Below are positions 10,701 through 22,937 of a stretch of DNA of 64,000 nt, piece after piece. The notes beneath the pieces were generated by a model. The model was not told the origin of the DNA and ran no database searches. It was given only the letters and a program-made list of their open reading frames with translations. A program made the position numbers and the translations under genes. Where the stretch lies: positions 310,001 to 374,000 of the forward strand of contig JAJSPD010000025.1 in the NCBI GenBank assembly GCA_021307315.1, written 5' to 3'. How positions within the stretch are numbered: the stretch's first letter is position 1; each line of letters opens with the position of its first letter. Source of the DNA: Bisporella sp. PMI_857 (lineage: Eukaryota > Ascomycota > Leotiomycetes > Helotiales > Helotiaceae).

Positions 10701-13700
10701 CGATATCGTCAATCTTGAATCGCTGTCCTGACGCAGTCTTGGATGTTGTGCTTGAGAAGCTTCAAAGTGGACTTGGCAATTGGCTTCGTGACGAACATTC
10801 AAACCTTGGGAGTGATAAAGTCTTGTTCAATGCTGTATGTTGACACTAGCTGCTTCCACATAACTTTCACTAATGGGGATAGGTCGCTAATACATGGAAC
10901 ATTGTCTGCTCACGTTTCCCGCAAATAAAGCATGTAGATGATTATACAAAGCTACTCAGCAGTCTAGAGATATTGTTATCTTCTGCACTAGAGAGTAGAC
11001 ATAAGAGCATTGTTGCGTCTTCAATTACGCTGTGGAACTCTACCTTTGGCACCTATGAAGACAAGCTAGAGTACCCGGAAAGGCTTGTAGACGTTCTCCT
11101 CAGATTGTCACCAATCGCAGATCTTAAATTGCCCTCTTTTCCACAGGCACTTGAGAGCGACGTATCTGCAGACTATCGTCAGCCTCCAACATTCGAAGAT
11201 ACTCAAGATAATGGTAGCCATGTTCTCAGCCTAATAAACGTGAACAACGCCAGAGCCATGAAGCCAACACAGAGTATAGATCGGTCCCCATATCGGAGGT
11301 TCACTCCAGAGGTTCGGATAATGGTACCGCTCTCGGCTCTCAACAAAAAGACTATCGAATCAACACCGGAGCCTGCTGAGCGGAAATCTAAGAGGCGAAT
11401 TTCAACTCCTAAGCTGCGCCATGATGATTCCCAAATACAATTCACGACCATTGAATCATCACCTATCCCAGAGGCGACCCCTGATTCTCAGCTGCTTACG
11501 GATAGACAAAAAGAAGTCAAAGAACGGCAACGTGCCGATGCTAGCATGTTTCCTGATATACGATCTAGCCCTCGTCCAAAGACCAATTCTTCTCGAAGTT
11601 TAGCGTCTTCAACATCAAGCAAGGATTTATCGCTACGCCGATCAGCTTCTAAAACACCCCTAGAGCCCCCACGTATAGAACGACAGACGACTCCTACCCC
11701 TCAGCCTGATTTTGACGCTTATATTCACTCATCGCCTACGCCTACACGTTCGGTAGAAGCTGAAATCAATATGTCCGAGATACCCTCTTCGCCACCGGAG
11801 AGCCTCAGAAAGCCTCAAGTTTTGAATGATATGAATGATTTTGACCTTCCATCCTCTCCTCCCGAAATAAGTCCAGAGCCAACATTCAACGACTCACTAT
11901 ATGTGGTTACTTCCGCTCAAATTAATCCTTACATTATTGAGGATGATCGCACCACCCCTTCAATTTCAACTTCTGTCGTTGCTATGGATAACCGAGATGT
12001 TAATGCGATCAGAGACTCACCCGCTGATTCGAGCCATATCGAGAATCTCACAAGTCGAAGCCCGGGCAAAAGCATGTCAGATATCAGATTGGATCTTGCA
12101 ATTCCAGCTTCACAATATCAGCATCCTAATGAGGAATTGCTGAAAACTCGTGGCACCCCAGAGCCGACAAAAGACATTATACTAGATGATATGCAAACAC
12201 CTAAGACCCCAGTATTTCACGACGCGCTTGAAAGCCCCATTGCACCATCCTCTGACAAACAAACCGTTGAAGAGAATTTCCAGGATGCTATATCATCTCC
12301 TACACAGAACACAGAACACAACATATCATCGTCTCTAAGCGACTTTGACCAATCCGGTATAATGAGGTTGATGGCAGAGGTCGACCAAGGTTCGGGACGG
12401 CCCAGAGAAGGCCAAGATCGTGTTAGACAAGAATATCATGTCCTATCTGAGGCGCTGAAAGCCAATTCTCTTGGTTATTTATCGAATGAAGATGATTTTG
12501 CTCCGCAGGATGATGCCCCGCGCGCGCATCCCGCCACGCATTTCCATGGAGTCGCCGCAGAAAATTTAATTTCTCAAGGAGTTTCTGCTAAGGCCCATGT
12601 TTCATCGTCCGTAGCTTCATTGATCCCGGAAACCCCCGGCGTACAAACAAGTCTCAAGGAGTGGATTATCGTCGATGGAGAGAGATTCGACCCTGATGAC
12701 ACAATTATCGTAGAAGTTCCCAAAGACTTCGAAAGATTCCCAAGGATGGGTAGGAGGAGGAGGTTTAGTCCTCAGAAAAAGCGACGATCTAGTGGAATTC
12801 TTATAGATAACACAGTTTCGAAGAAGCTGAAGCTTGAAGAGGACGATTCTCGCTCACTCGGGCGCGAAAGTGTTGACAGCCATTGTAGGAATAACCAATC
12901 CCTTCAACGTGTCTACGTAGCTAATCTTAATACGACAGCTCCGAGTCTGGCGTTGCCAAAGCCTATTCAAAAGAGGAAACCAGGGCGGCCACGCAGAAGC
13001 GTCTCAACACCATTATCCCAAATTGAAACAGCTTCACAGTCAGGCCCAACTCCTAACGAGATACAACCCGCCGAATCAGTTGATCGCAACACCTTTTTTC
13101 AAAGCCAAAGTGAGATTGAATCGGCTACTGATGCGTTCACGCCAAATGCGGAGGAGCAGAATGTAGATACCGGGGCAGGCTTGACAGCAGAATCGGAGAT
13201 CGGTGCTTCCATAGGAGGAGGAACAACTAGTGAGCGATTGGATACAGAATTCTTTGCACACTCAGATATGAGCGAGGAGAACGCTGAAATGCAAGATATT
13301 GAAAATAAGTCAGCGGAAGCAGAAACATACAGCGTAGATATAGAAATCACCAAAGTTGGTTCAGCCGGTAAACAGAGCACTGGTATAGCTGCGCCAGAGC
13401 CTATTGAATCAGATGCAGCTATTCAGGCAGCGTATGAGGAAGCTGCGCTTACGCCTACTAGCAAACATAGCCAAGGCCTGCAGGTTGATAGATTATCACA
13501 GACAGAGGTGGTCATGGAAGCAAGTCTTGAAGATAGACTCCAGAGCCTGACAGCCGATATGCGTATTGCGTCCCATACGGCTGAAGGGCTTGGTGCCTGG
13601 GAAGATCAGTTTATCAGCCTGATGGTGGATATGCGCAAAGCTTCTCATCCAGTGGAAGGGCTTAGTACTTTGGAGGACAAGTTTATGGATGCAGCAGTGT

Positions 13701-13741
13701 TGTGTCGGATGACAAGAAGGAGTGGGACTCCCTTGAAATAG
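7754..13741 (+). CDS. RIF1: telomere/replication-timing regulator Rif1
   Basis: Large nuclear scaffold that recruits PP1 phosphatase to control origin firing, telomere length and double-strand-break resection. Exons 7754..10834 and 10883..13741, intron 48 nt (gtatgt, cactaat branch, gatag); 1979 aa. The N-terminus carries two PP1-docking motifs: an RVxF-like KVNW at residues 70-73 (SRKKVNWID) and SILK at 99-102 (KRPIKSILKPY). A long helical-repeat region follows (about 120-1000, Rif1_N type). The second half is disordered, with many S/T-P sites and basic patches near RMGRRRRFSPQKKRR and KRKPGRPRR (AT-hook-like). The extreme C-terminus contains a 24-residue tandem repeat. No further introns are apparent. 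Confidence 0.9.
13529..13690 (+). repeat. 72-bp in-frame tandem repeat in RIF1 C-terminus
   Basis: Two 24-codon units, 13529..13600 and 13601..13672, then a degenerate partial third. Both begin with Glu-Asp and share the pattern DMR(I/K)ASH followed by EGL, so the period is seen at protein level; DNA identity is only partial. This suggests an old duplication, not a recent expansion. Confidence 0.75.
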
Positions 13742-14319
13742 CATAGCGATTGGAGTTTGGGTATAACATATTATGGGAGTATAGGTACGGATTATTACCA
13801 TGCACGACCTTGCTTTGGACGAAAATACTGGTAAAATGGGTCAGGCGTCATGATTAAGTAACTTTATATAAGTGTCAGCATACTATTTGATGCCATATGA
13901 AGTTATGCATTGTACTGAGTGAACAACTATGTGGCTAGAAAATGTGCCTTCTTTCTCGTTCGTTGTTAGAGTATGAAATTAATGCCTTAAGTTCAAGGCA
14001 ACTAATACTTTGAAGTGCCAGTCGGATGGGAATGATGATGTTTCAGAAACTGCAGGCAAACCAACCCCACCTCAACCTTCAACCTTCAACCCCTCCCTCC
14101 CTTCTCGCCCTCCGCGCCCTCTTCTCATCGTTCGGTATCGCCCTTTGACATCACCTTTGTCTTTGTCTCTTTTGAATTTCTCTGCCTACATAAGTTCTGC
14201 ATCGTGGTTTGAATTTTGTTCACTCAATTCGCATTCAATTCTCTCTTATTTTATTAGCGCAATTGTACCTGTTCTTATCATCTTCCCCTCTCCAGCAAAC
14301 AGTTCAAGCAGCTTTCACA
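13742..14319. promoter_or_regulatory. intergenic, epimerase promoter and pyrimidine-rich leader
   Basis: 578 bp. The right half (about 14060-14310) is strongly C/T-rich on the plus strand, with runs such as cctcccttctcgccctccgc, typical of the region around fungal transcription starts. No TATA box and no additional gene is evident. Confidence 0.45.
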
Positions 14320-15354
14320 ATGGTTGACCGCCCAAAGAAACCTTCCGCCTTGAATCCTATCTCCCCTGGCCTTGCGCCTCAAGCTCAAGTCAACATCACC
14401 GACTCCAACAGCCGCGTCTCTGCCGTGCTTCCTAGCGGAGAGTCCGTTGAGATCTTGCTATATGGGGCCACAGTTATAAGCTGGAAGGATGCCACTGGAC
14501 AAGAAAAGCTGTGGCTAAGCGAAGCAGCGAAGCTTGATGGCTCCAAAGCTGTGCGCGGAGGTATTCCGGTGGTGTTTCCGGTCTTTGGCACGGCACCGGA
14601 CCATGAGGCAACGAAGCAGCTGCCACAGCATGGCTTTGCGAGGACTTCGAGGTGGGAGTTCCTGGGTAAGAGCACGAGTGAGAGCTCGGGCACCCAGGAT
14701 GGTGGGGATAGTAGTGTCAAGTTGGACTTTGGGCTAAGCCCAACCAATCTAGATGAGGCGGCGAAAAGGGCATGGCCATTTGAGTTTGGCTTGATCTACA
14801 GTGTTACTCTGGGAAGGGAGGGGTTGACGACAAGTATAGTCGTGCAAAACGTAGGAGAGACTGCATGGGAGTTTCAGACTTTGATGCACAGTTACTTGAA
14901 AATTAAGGTATACTTTGAAACCTTTAAAGCAAGCTGACCTGCCACTGCTAACATATTCTAATTTTAGGATATCTCTGCAGTTGCGGTATCTGGTCTTGAA
15001 AATGCTTCCTATATTGACAAGCTCACAACTCCAATTTCTACAAACACCGCTCCACCATCTGGGGATCTCACAATTGCTGCCAAGACCGACCGAGTTTATA
15101 CACCAGCTGGAGGACCATCTACCGCTGTTGTTGTGACTGAGGGAGGAAAGAAGAAGTTTAGTATTGCAAGAGACAATCTCAATGAAGTGGTTGTTTGGAA
15201 CCCATGGACTGATAGCAAGACCATTGGCGACTTCAAGCCTATTGAGGGTTACAAAAACATGATCTGCGTGGAACCTGGGTCCGTCAAGGGCTGGCAGAAA
15301 CTGGAAGCTGGGGAGACGTGGGAAGGTGGGCAGATCATCACTGCTTTCTATTAG
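14320..15354 (+). CDS. glucose-6-phosphate 1-epimerase (aldose 1-epimerase family)
   Basis: Interconverts alpha and beta anomers of glucose-6-phosphate in the cytosol (yeast homologue YMR099C). Exons 14320..14907 and 14968..15354, intron 60 nt; 324 aa. Family landmarks: VEILLYGATVISWK, KLWLSEAAKLDGSKAVRGGIP with VVFPVFG (substrate pocket Arg/Gly), LPQHGFARTSRWEF (catalytic His region), TLMHSYLKI joined by splicing to DISAVAVSGLE, NEVVVWNPWTD and the conserved end MICVEPGSVKGW, whose Glu is the predicted base. Start at MVDRPKKP; the upstream in-frame ATG (14209) lies in the pyrimidine-rich leader. Confidence 0.92.
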
Positions 15355-17355
15355 AGATATGGATTCTTCGAGGATTGAAATGTAGTACGAGCCATGAAGA
15401 GCTATGAAACGGAAATTTGAAAATGAGACTACGATAGGCCAAAAACACACGTTTCCGGGAAGGCAATGCACAGCATTCTAAGGACACCATATGACTACAT
15501 AAATGAAATACGTTATAGATATCTAAAAAGGTTGTTCATCATAGCAGTGAGAACCTAAAGCTTGCTGACGCCTCTCAAACATGTGATGAAACTGATCTTC
15601 AATTTTGCCAAGATGCTGTTCACCTAATGTTGGTATTTCTCTCTCAGGTTGGGGACCATCTATCCGGAGTCTCTGGTATTTGAGTCGTCCTTCTGCACAC
15701 CAGATATCAACTTATATTAAATTTACTAGAATAAAATGGGCCCTCCTTGTTCCTGTTCGTTCGACAAACATATTTTTATTCGTAAGCTTCTCCTCGGGAC
15801 TTCTAGGTCCTCGGACGAATCCTTCAGAACTCTATCTGTATGATTGCCAGAACGGTCCGTTTCAGTCTCTCAAATGGCAACCAAGAATGTTACAACGATG
15901 TGTAGGCCCGCAACAGGACATTGAATATCTTTTTTGAAACTTAGTATTGCCGCATTACAGCCCGGGTGTCGATATATTTCTATTTAACCGCTTGCATAGA
16001 AGAGCAAAGCGCTGCGTGTACTCTAAACGGGGTGGATCCGATCCCAGTCAATTCCCATGATATGGAAAAGGAGAGCAGTTTTAACCCGGTAAGAACATGA
16101 GCTGGAGGAATGCTGGTCTTACATATATCTTGCCCAACAGGTCCCACTTCCTGAGCCTTGGCTGCTAAATTTTATACACTGTTAATTCTTAACTCTGATG
16201 CAATATAAACATAGCCATCCTGAAATGTGCATTACTTGCCTGTAAATCCATGTTACTAATAGGTAAGCATTTCCCTTTTAAGCATATGACTCAATAGATT
16301 CACGAGATCGCCGCCGCGAAGGGTTTAGTGAAAAGTTTCTAGATGTAGCAATCACCTTCACGTGGCTACTAGCTATTGAAGACCAAAAAGCAACTGCATC
16401 TGGTCAATGCTTCATTGTGCCTTATACTTTGGCTTCGGCGTTGGCGTAGTTTATAACTACATTTCTTGGGTTCAACGGAAGACTTATTTTTAAGGTACAC
16501 ATTCTTTTTTTAAAAGACGGATTGGGTATTTACTGTTGATACATCCTTCTATTGCGCCATGATAGTTTGATATAGAATGGGAGAAACGCGACTCTAGCAC
16601 GCATTTCTTTCCCATATGAGTAGAATTTACCAGCCTTTGTCTAAAAAAAGGAGAGGCATTTCGAACTCCCAACACTTTATAATTTCGTCTCTACTTCGAT
16701 ACCGGAGATTTGCTTAATTTAAGCGCAACATGGGCACGCATCGAAAATTGCTATAGTTGCAGGCCACAGAGGTATAAATAAACACTTATTTTTATACGAC
16801 ATGTCAAATACGAGGCTCCTACCTTAAAAAAATTCCAAATTAACATCCACAAACGGAGAAATATACCAACATCTTATCAGATTTTACTATTTTAAAGATA
16901 TACATGAATGGTTTACTAGGAGCACGATACGTCTATTGGATGCGCGCCTAGTATAATAGCGCAAAAGGAAGCTCCTGGAGCTACTGCATCTGACCATTAT
17001 CAGGCAGGTCATGGGCCAGGGGGTGCTTGTTCCCTATCCAGCTGAATGTACAAGAAAATCCCGCCTGTCTGCCGAATGGCTGGTTGCCATGCTAATGACG
17101 CCGTGGATGCTATAAGGATAGTAACCACCCAATCAGAAGCCCAAACGTAGCCATATCTGGCGGTTCCTTAACCGTGCGATAGTGGGACGACACACTAGCA
17201 TAGTAAGCCCTGCTCTGGCCCCGTCTCAGCTGCCCTTCCCCCCCCCAGGTCCTTCGTATTAAAGCTTCACCGCTTGGCGCTCTCTCGTCCAGTTCTCTCT
17301 TTTTCCCTCTCCCTCATCTCAACTCTCCAGACCTTCAAATTCGAATATCACCAGA
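15355..17355. other. intergenic, no gene seen
   Basis: About 2 kb between the epimerase and the small Cys-rich gene. Open frames are short and lack codon structure; 16200-16900 is AT-rich. An isolated E-box CACGTG is at 16359..16364. A TATA-like tataaata near 16773 has no gene close downstream. A C-run at 17238..17246 lies near the probable start of the next transcript. Confidence 0.5.
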
Positions 17356-17419
17356 GTATGTGTCTCAGCTCACCCCATGAAATGTGCATACTGATTTTGA
17401 TGGAAGGTCAAGCCTCAAA

Positions 17420-17725
17420 ATGCCATCCGAACAGATCATCGAGCAGCAGATCGCGGTCCCTGAGCCAATGATGCTGACCGGCGACGACAATGCCAATGTC
17501 GAGGCCAAGCAGCCGGTAAGCACGGTTTTTTCTTGGCTCGCAGATCGAAAAAAGCTTGTTTATCTTGATGGATGATGCATACATCTGAATATTAAATACT
17601 GATGCTTCACTTGCTAGGGAGTCGTGCCGGCGATGAGCACCAATTCCGATGAGCTTAAGATGAGAGGAGGGGAGTATGCTAGCTGCGACTGCTGCGGGTG
17701 CGGGTGCGCAGAGGCGTGCTGCTAG
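17420..17725 (+). CDS. 67-residue protein with Cys-rich C-terminus
   Basis: Small spliced gene. CDS exons 17420..17515 and 17618..17725; intron 102 nt with gtaagc donor, tactgat branch and ttgctag acceptor, phase 0. A second probable intron lies in the 5' UTR (17356..17406: gtatgt, tactgat, ggaag). The protein begins MPSEQIIEQQ, is acidic in the middle, and ends MRGGEYASCDCCGCGCAEACC: eight Cys in the last thirteen residues, pattern C-x-CC-x-C-x-C-x3-CC. There is no signal peptide. The tail resembles short Cys-rich palmitoylated/CYSTM-like tails and metallothionein clusters; I cannot decide between membrane attachment and metal binding. Two well-formed introns flanking an open frame argue that it is real. 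Function unknown. Confidence 0.7.
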
Positions 17726-18838
17726 ATGCCCTGAGGCTGCTCGCGGAGAGGGGTATAACACTGGAGGACGAGCGTAGGGGGGGAGAGTAAAGGATGGCAT
17801 TGAGACGATATATTTTTGGGGGGAATGGTATAATGGCTTACTTGAATTCTCGTGCCAGTTTCATGCTCTAGAAAGCCAGTTTCTGTTCTGATTTTGCTTC
17901 TTTCGTTCCTCGTTGTGCCCAGGCTGATCTACAAAGCCAAGACCAAATAAGCTTTGTGACAGCTTGGCATACAGCACTACTTGTCATAGCTTCTTTTCTA
18001 TCAAAATAAAGCAGTGCATCGTCCAAGAGAAGACCTGCACAGTATTACTCCGTTAGTATGTTGTGCGAAAGGCTTCCGCTGATAGTAGCTGATGAAAGTA
18101 GAAGTTGTGTTGAAAATCGATGTTGAGCCTTCCTACGTTGTCGCTATAACATTAGTTACGTTTATTCTGTGGTACTTGCAATAAATACGCGTTTCAGTTC
18201 TCTTCTATTGCCCTACGCTCAGAATTGCCCTCTGGTTAAGCTTCGCAACTGAATGAGAGGCAACCAAGGTTCCACTTCTGAAATCTGAGGTTCTGGATGC
18301 AATCAATCATGATCATCCTAGCGACTCATACTAATAGAGTAAGACCACACAATAAAGAAATATTTGACAGCACGAACAGCATGTGGCGACAGGGCTAGCC
18401 AGAGCTACTTTAGAGAATCCCAAGGATGCCTTGGGTGCACATGTTACCCTAGTATTAATTTGCATGGATAGGGATAGGAGAGAGCCGCGTCCCCCAAAGT
18501 AGCTCCTCTATAAGCTGGAGTTTGAGAACTAAAATAAAACGCGGCAACGTCGAACAATCAAAGGGGAATTAGAAAATGAATTCGCAACCATGCTGAAGCA
18601 GCACCGGGGTGCGGATGAGGAGAAGAACTTTTCATTGCACTCCGGATCCTGTAGACCCTTCCCTGAAACACCATGCCCTTCCGAGAACGCCGCCATACCG
18701 CCATGCAATAAGTTACCTATGAGTACATCCGAGTCGATAAAGTTCAAACCATCAGCAGATCTGACCGCCCATTCCTAGACCAAAAACGTGCATCCGCGCC
18801 ACTCTAATCGTACATATATCCTGACCACACGCTCTAAT
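17726..18838. other. intergenic between two 3' ends
   Basis: About 1.1 kb receiving the 3' ends of the Cys-rich gene (+) and RICTOR (-). Short open frames near 18529-18778 show no recognisable domain. Nothing else seen. Confidence 0.45.
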
Positions 18839-21800
18839 TCAAGTGACGTTGGAGAGGTCGCTTATACTACGCTGTCTCTCTGTCCGACCTTCACTCATAT
18901 CATCGTCGTCATCGCTACCAGATTGTTCGTCGCTGCTTTCCTCATCAAGTACGATTTGTCGCATGATGGTCTTGTCGAAGAGATCAATCGCAAATCGACG
19001 TATATTCAGACGGAACTGGTGGCATTCTAACAGAATTAGGACCTTTTTGAATAGCGCTGGCTCCTTGAATCCAGGTGCCTTTCGCGTTTTAAGATGCATC
19101 AGTTCTGTCATCGCTCTGTTCTTTAGAACCGTGTTACCGAGCTCCATGATGAGCTCCAGAATTCGTGCGTTAACGACGTCATCATCTACCTTAGCTGCTG
19201 CGACTTCCGCTTTTTTAGTGTCAGCCTCCACGATGTCCGAAATTGTTTCGTGCTTCCACGGTTGATATGAGAAGAGTTTTCGCAAGTTCTGAGGTATGCA
19301 GAGACCAAGTGATACACCCATCGTTGTCGTATTGCTCTCCCAACCATGTTCTGAGAGGATCTCCAACCCATGGACACTTCGCGAGATGAGGCCTAAAACG
19401 AAGAACGCCGTTCCCCGCAAACTCATTATCTCGTGAGATTCGGCTATCTTCACGATGTTTCCCACCACATCAGACTCCTCTAGAAATGGAGCCCCAAGCT
19501 CCATTGATCCAACATTGCCAACTGCCCATAAGCAACCTTTCACTTTGAGTATCAACTCGTGATCATCTGAGAGCATGCCATAGTCTCGGATATTGTTTGA
19601 AAACTCATCAAAATGACCTTTGTCTCGTAAGAGTTTGCAGCCTTCCTTAGTCCTCGTCAATTCTCTATAAAAATGTGGAGGAACATGAGCGTCATTGTCT
19701 CCTTCCATCTCAAAGCTATCCTCATCTATGCTGAATCGATTTGGGCTATCCTCGGAGATTTCACCGAAGGAGCGGGCCAAGCTAGCTTCAACCACTCCTA
19801 CATAAGTATCGTTCCGACCTAGAAACCAATCATCCATTTCATTGCTGATATAGTCCAAGCCATCTAGATAGTGATATCCAATGGATGTCGAGAGAAATCG
19901 TAACAGCAATGGGGCACCGATTTCGCCAAGATGGTCCAATGCCGGACGACACTCCACGATATACTCTAAGTAACTCTTTCGGTTGCATGCCTCCTCAAGA
20001 ATCTTGATGGCTGTAGCGCAGACCTCAACTTCAGGATCATAGAGTTGCGTAACTAGCAGTTGGATTGCCCATTTCGAATCGCCCAATCCCTGATTAACAG
20101 CGCCATTGGAGCGTGCCCTGCTAGAATACTTTCTTAAAACAGTCGTTGCGAATATTCGAATCTCCTTTGAGCCGGCCGTAAGAGCTTTGGAAAGTAAAAC
20201 TCTTGGATGTCCGGGTAAGCTATAGTCGAAGTGCTGTAGTAGTAATTTGATCAGATCTGGCCGTTGCTTAAGATCTATAATGTGATACATCATATTTATC
20301 ATTCGCCATCTGTCAAGCATTTGGAGACCTCTTATATCACCACTTAAAATTCCAATCATGGGGAAGTAGCCACTACATAATGTTTCTGCCAATTGTTCTT
20401 TAGAGAACATTGGTGACGGAGCGGTAATTCCACTTGACTGTGAGACATTAGAATAATGGGCATATTGCTCTGGGTATCGTCTTACTGGATCACACTGTGC
20501 AAGGCATTCGGCGAGTTGCCGCAACAGTTTATTGTCTGCTAAGTATCGAACACCTTCAGGTGTCTGAAGAAGAGTATGCATTAGTGCACAACCAACTGTG
20601 ACATACTTCTCGTTGCCTCTAGACTTTCTCATTGAGGTGAACTTGAATTTGAATGGCCTATAGAAGCTCATGAGCCTTTTAAAGAATTTCGACGCCTTAA
20701 TTGCTTCATCGAGTCGTTTTCCATTCAGGAGTGGGCCCTCAATAATCTTTAGGATTATGTCCCACTTCCACTTCGTAGGATTGGTGCTAGATAGAACTTG
20801 AGTTTCCACGATGAGAGCCCGAAATGTTGTTTCATCTAGAATGAGATTGAGATGAGGTTTAGGTTGGTCGTCAAGGACAGCTAGATTGTCATGGCTTTCA
20901 TTGATAGAGCCAACGAGAGTATTACTCGCCGTTGGAGTGGATCGGTATAATGTCCGGCTTACACTACTGATCTGATATACTGTTCCAGTAGCATCAAATC
21001 GTTTGTCGTCACTAAATTGTGACGCAGCGGCGAACAATTCCGGCAGAAGCTGCAAATCACTGCTCCAGCTTGAAGGTAACAAGGCACTTGCAAGCTTTAG
21101 TACTTCTCCAATCAGCAGAGTAGTTTTTCGCTTAAACATTGGATTGTCTGTCTCTCGAGTGACTTGAAGCAGTCCAGGCATGAGACCTGAAGATATTAAC
21201 ACCGCAAGCAAAAGTGAGGTATAATGGTCCACGAAGTTCTTGTCACCAGGTTCTTCCTCACTTGATTGAGTTGCGGTCTTTGGTTGGCTCGATTTGAGAG
21301 TCGCTACGCGGCCATATGTTGTCAGTCGCCTGCCAGCCAAGAAGGAAGTAGCCCACCCCGGCGACTTGATTCGAAGCAGACTATACAGTAACTCAATAAC
21401 TGTCTCGCGGACTGTCGGATTAGGTAGCATCAGGCACGAAATCAAAGACTTTATAGCTCTGAAATTGTACATCGATAGAGTCATAAGTCCCGGCCACGAT
21501 CTCAGAGCATACGATATGGCCTTGGAGTTTTGCTTCAGAATAGTTTCTTTGGCAAACAGAGAATCTGTAAAAGCGATGAAGAGTGCTTCAAGTTCATGCC
21601 CGGAGCGAAGATATTTCCTCCGTTGTGGTGCATCCAGTAAGAAAAGGAACGCCGCTGTCAGACTTTCTGATGCCTCATAGCTTCCTTCTCCCAAAGCATC
21701 AGCCAGCGGTCGTAATCCTCCGCTAGCAACTACCAAGGCAGGATCGCGAACCATGATCTCAGCGAGAGTTTCTATGCAGATAGGCCGCAATCGATCTTCT

Positions 21801-22937
21801 GTATGTTCGGCTACGGCTGCAATTGTCCTCATAACTGCTCTAGAAATCTCTGATACGCCACCCTTGACCTCTAGAAAAGCACGAACAAACTTGAGCGCCT
21901 GCTCTCGCTCTACATCCGCTTTTCTCTCCTTGATTAGCGAACTATAAACATGTGAGCACGTTTCGAATTGCCTGAGTAATATCAACTTACAGAACTACCA
22001 GATAGTCCGTATTTAGAGCGCGGATCTTCTGCAATGAACTCACGTCAGATATCGCGTATCGAGTTATTCGATAACCAGCTGCTACAACTTCGCGACTCTC
22101 ACTAAGAAGCATGACTTGTATTCGCAAACCGAAAATGGACCAAACCAGGTCGTATTTCAGCGTTGGGTGTCTTTTAAATAGCTCAACAAGCTTGTTCGCA
22201 CGCTCTACATAATAATCCGGCGTCAAGCCCTCAACCTCAAGCGCCTGTAGAATTTCGGCGAGGGCATATGTAGGCGATTCAGTAGGTTCCTCGATATCTG
22301 ATCCAGCCACGCTTTTGGAAGCGCTTTGTGGAGACCGCAATCCATTGCTACTCTGGAAAAGACCTTCCATGCGACTTCTTGTTGGTGTGGCAGGGAGCTT
22401 TGGTCTTTGCAACTCAGTAATCTGATTTCTCAAATTCTTTATCTTCTGGTTTGAAATTGTGAGCTCCGCTTCGACCCTCTGCCGCTGTTCCTTTGTCTGT
22501 TTTGCCTTTTTATTATTCAGTGCTTCCAGCATGTTTTCACTACCCTCTTTAATCTTCATTTCGCGATTGAGCTGGTCTCGTAACCCAGCTAATTGCTGGC
22601 CCGCAGAGTACGGCTCATCTAAGTTGTCGAAGCTCTCCCTTATCGCAGCACCTGTATCCTGGCTGGAATTCGTCCTCGACTGCACAAGCTGACCTCGGAC
22701 CGTTGAACTGAAACTTCCTGGCGCTGGGGATGGCGCAAGAGATGATCCTCGCGGTACAAAGGACGCGGCAACATTGGACATTCCCCGATTCCCATTGACA
22801 GTCCCCGGTTGTAAGCCATCTCTGTCTAAACTTGTTCTCGTTGTGCTTGTATTGTGAGGATTCGGAGGTTGTGCATTATAAAGGGTCTTTTGAGTTGGCG
22901 TTGCTGACGAGCTCATCGTACTTGGTGGTCCCACCAT
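18839..22937 (-). CDS. TSC11: TORC2 subunit RICTOR (Tsc11/Avo3/Ste20)
   Basis: Scaffold of TOR complex 2, which signals to AGC kinases controlling actin, sphingolipids and cell-wall integrity. Exons (minus) 22937..21991 and 21941..18839; intron 49 nt rejoins LVVLSLIKERKADVEREQAL; 1349 aa. Disordered Ser/Thr-rich N-terminus, then a Lys/Glu coiled coil at about residues 90-165, consistent with the REM-1/HR1 segment found in fungal orthologues. Next come the armadillo-like RICTOR N-domain (REQALKFVRAFLEVKGG, RPICIETLAEIMVRDP), the middle domain (LNLILDETTFRALIVETQVL) and the conserved C-terminal block (GTAFFVLGLISRS, GWESNTTTMGVSLGLCIPQ). Ends in an acidic Ser-rich tail. The first ATG gives MVGPPSTMSSS; a second Met follows at residue 8. 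Confidence 0.92.
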
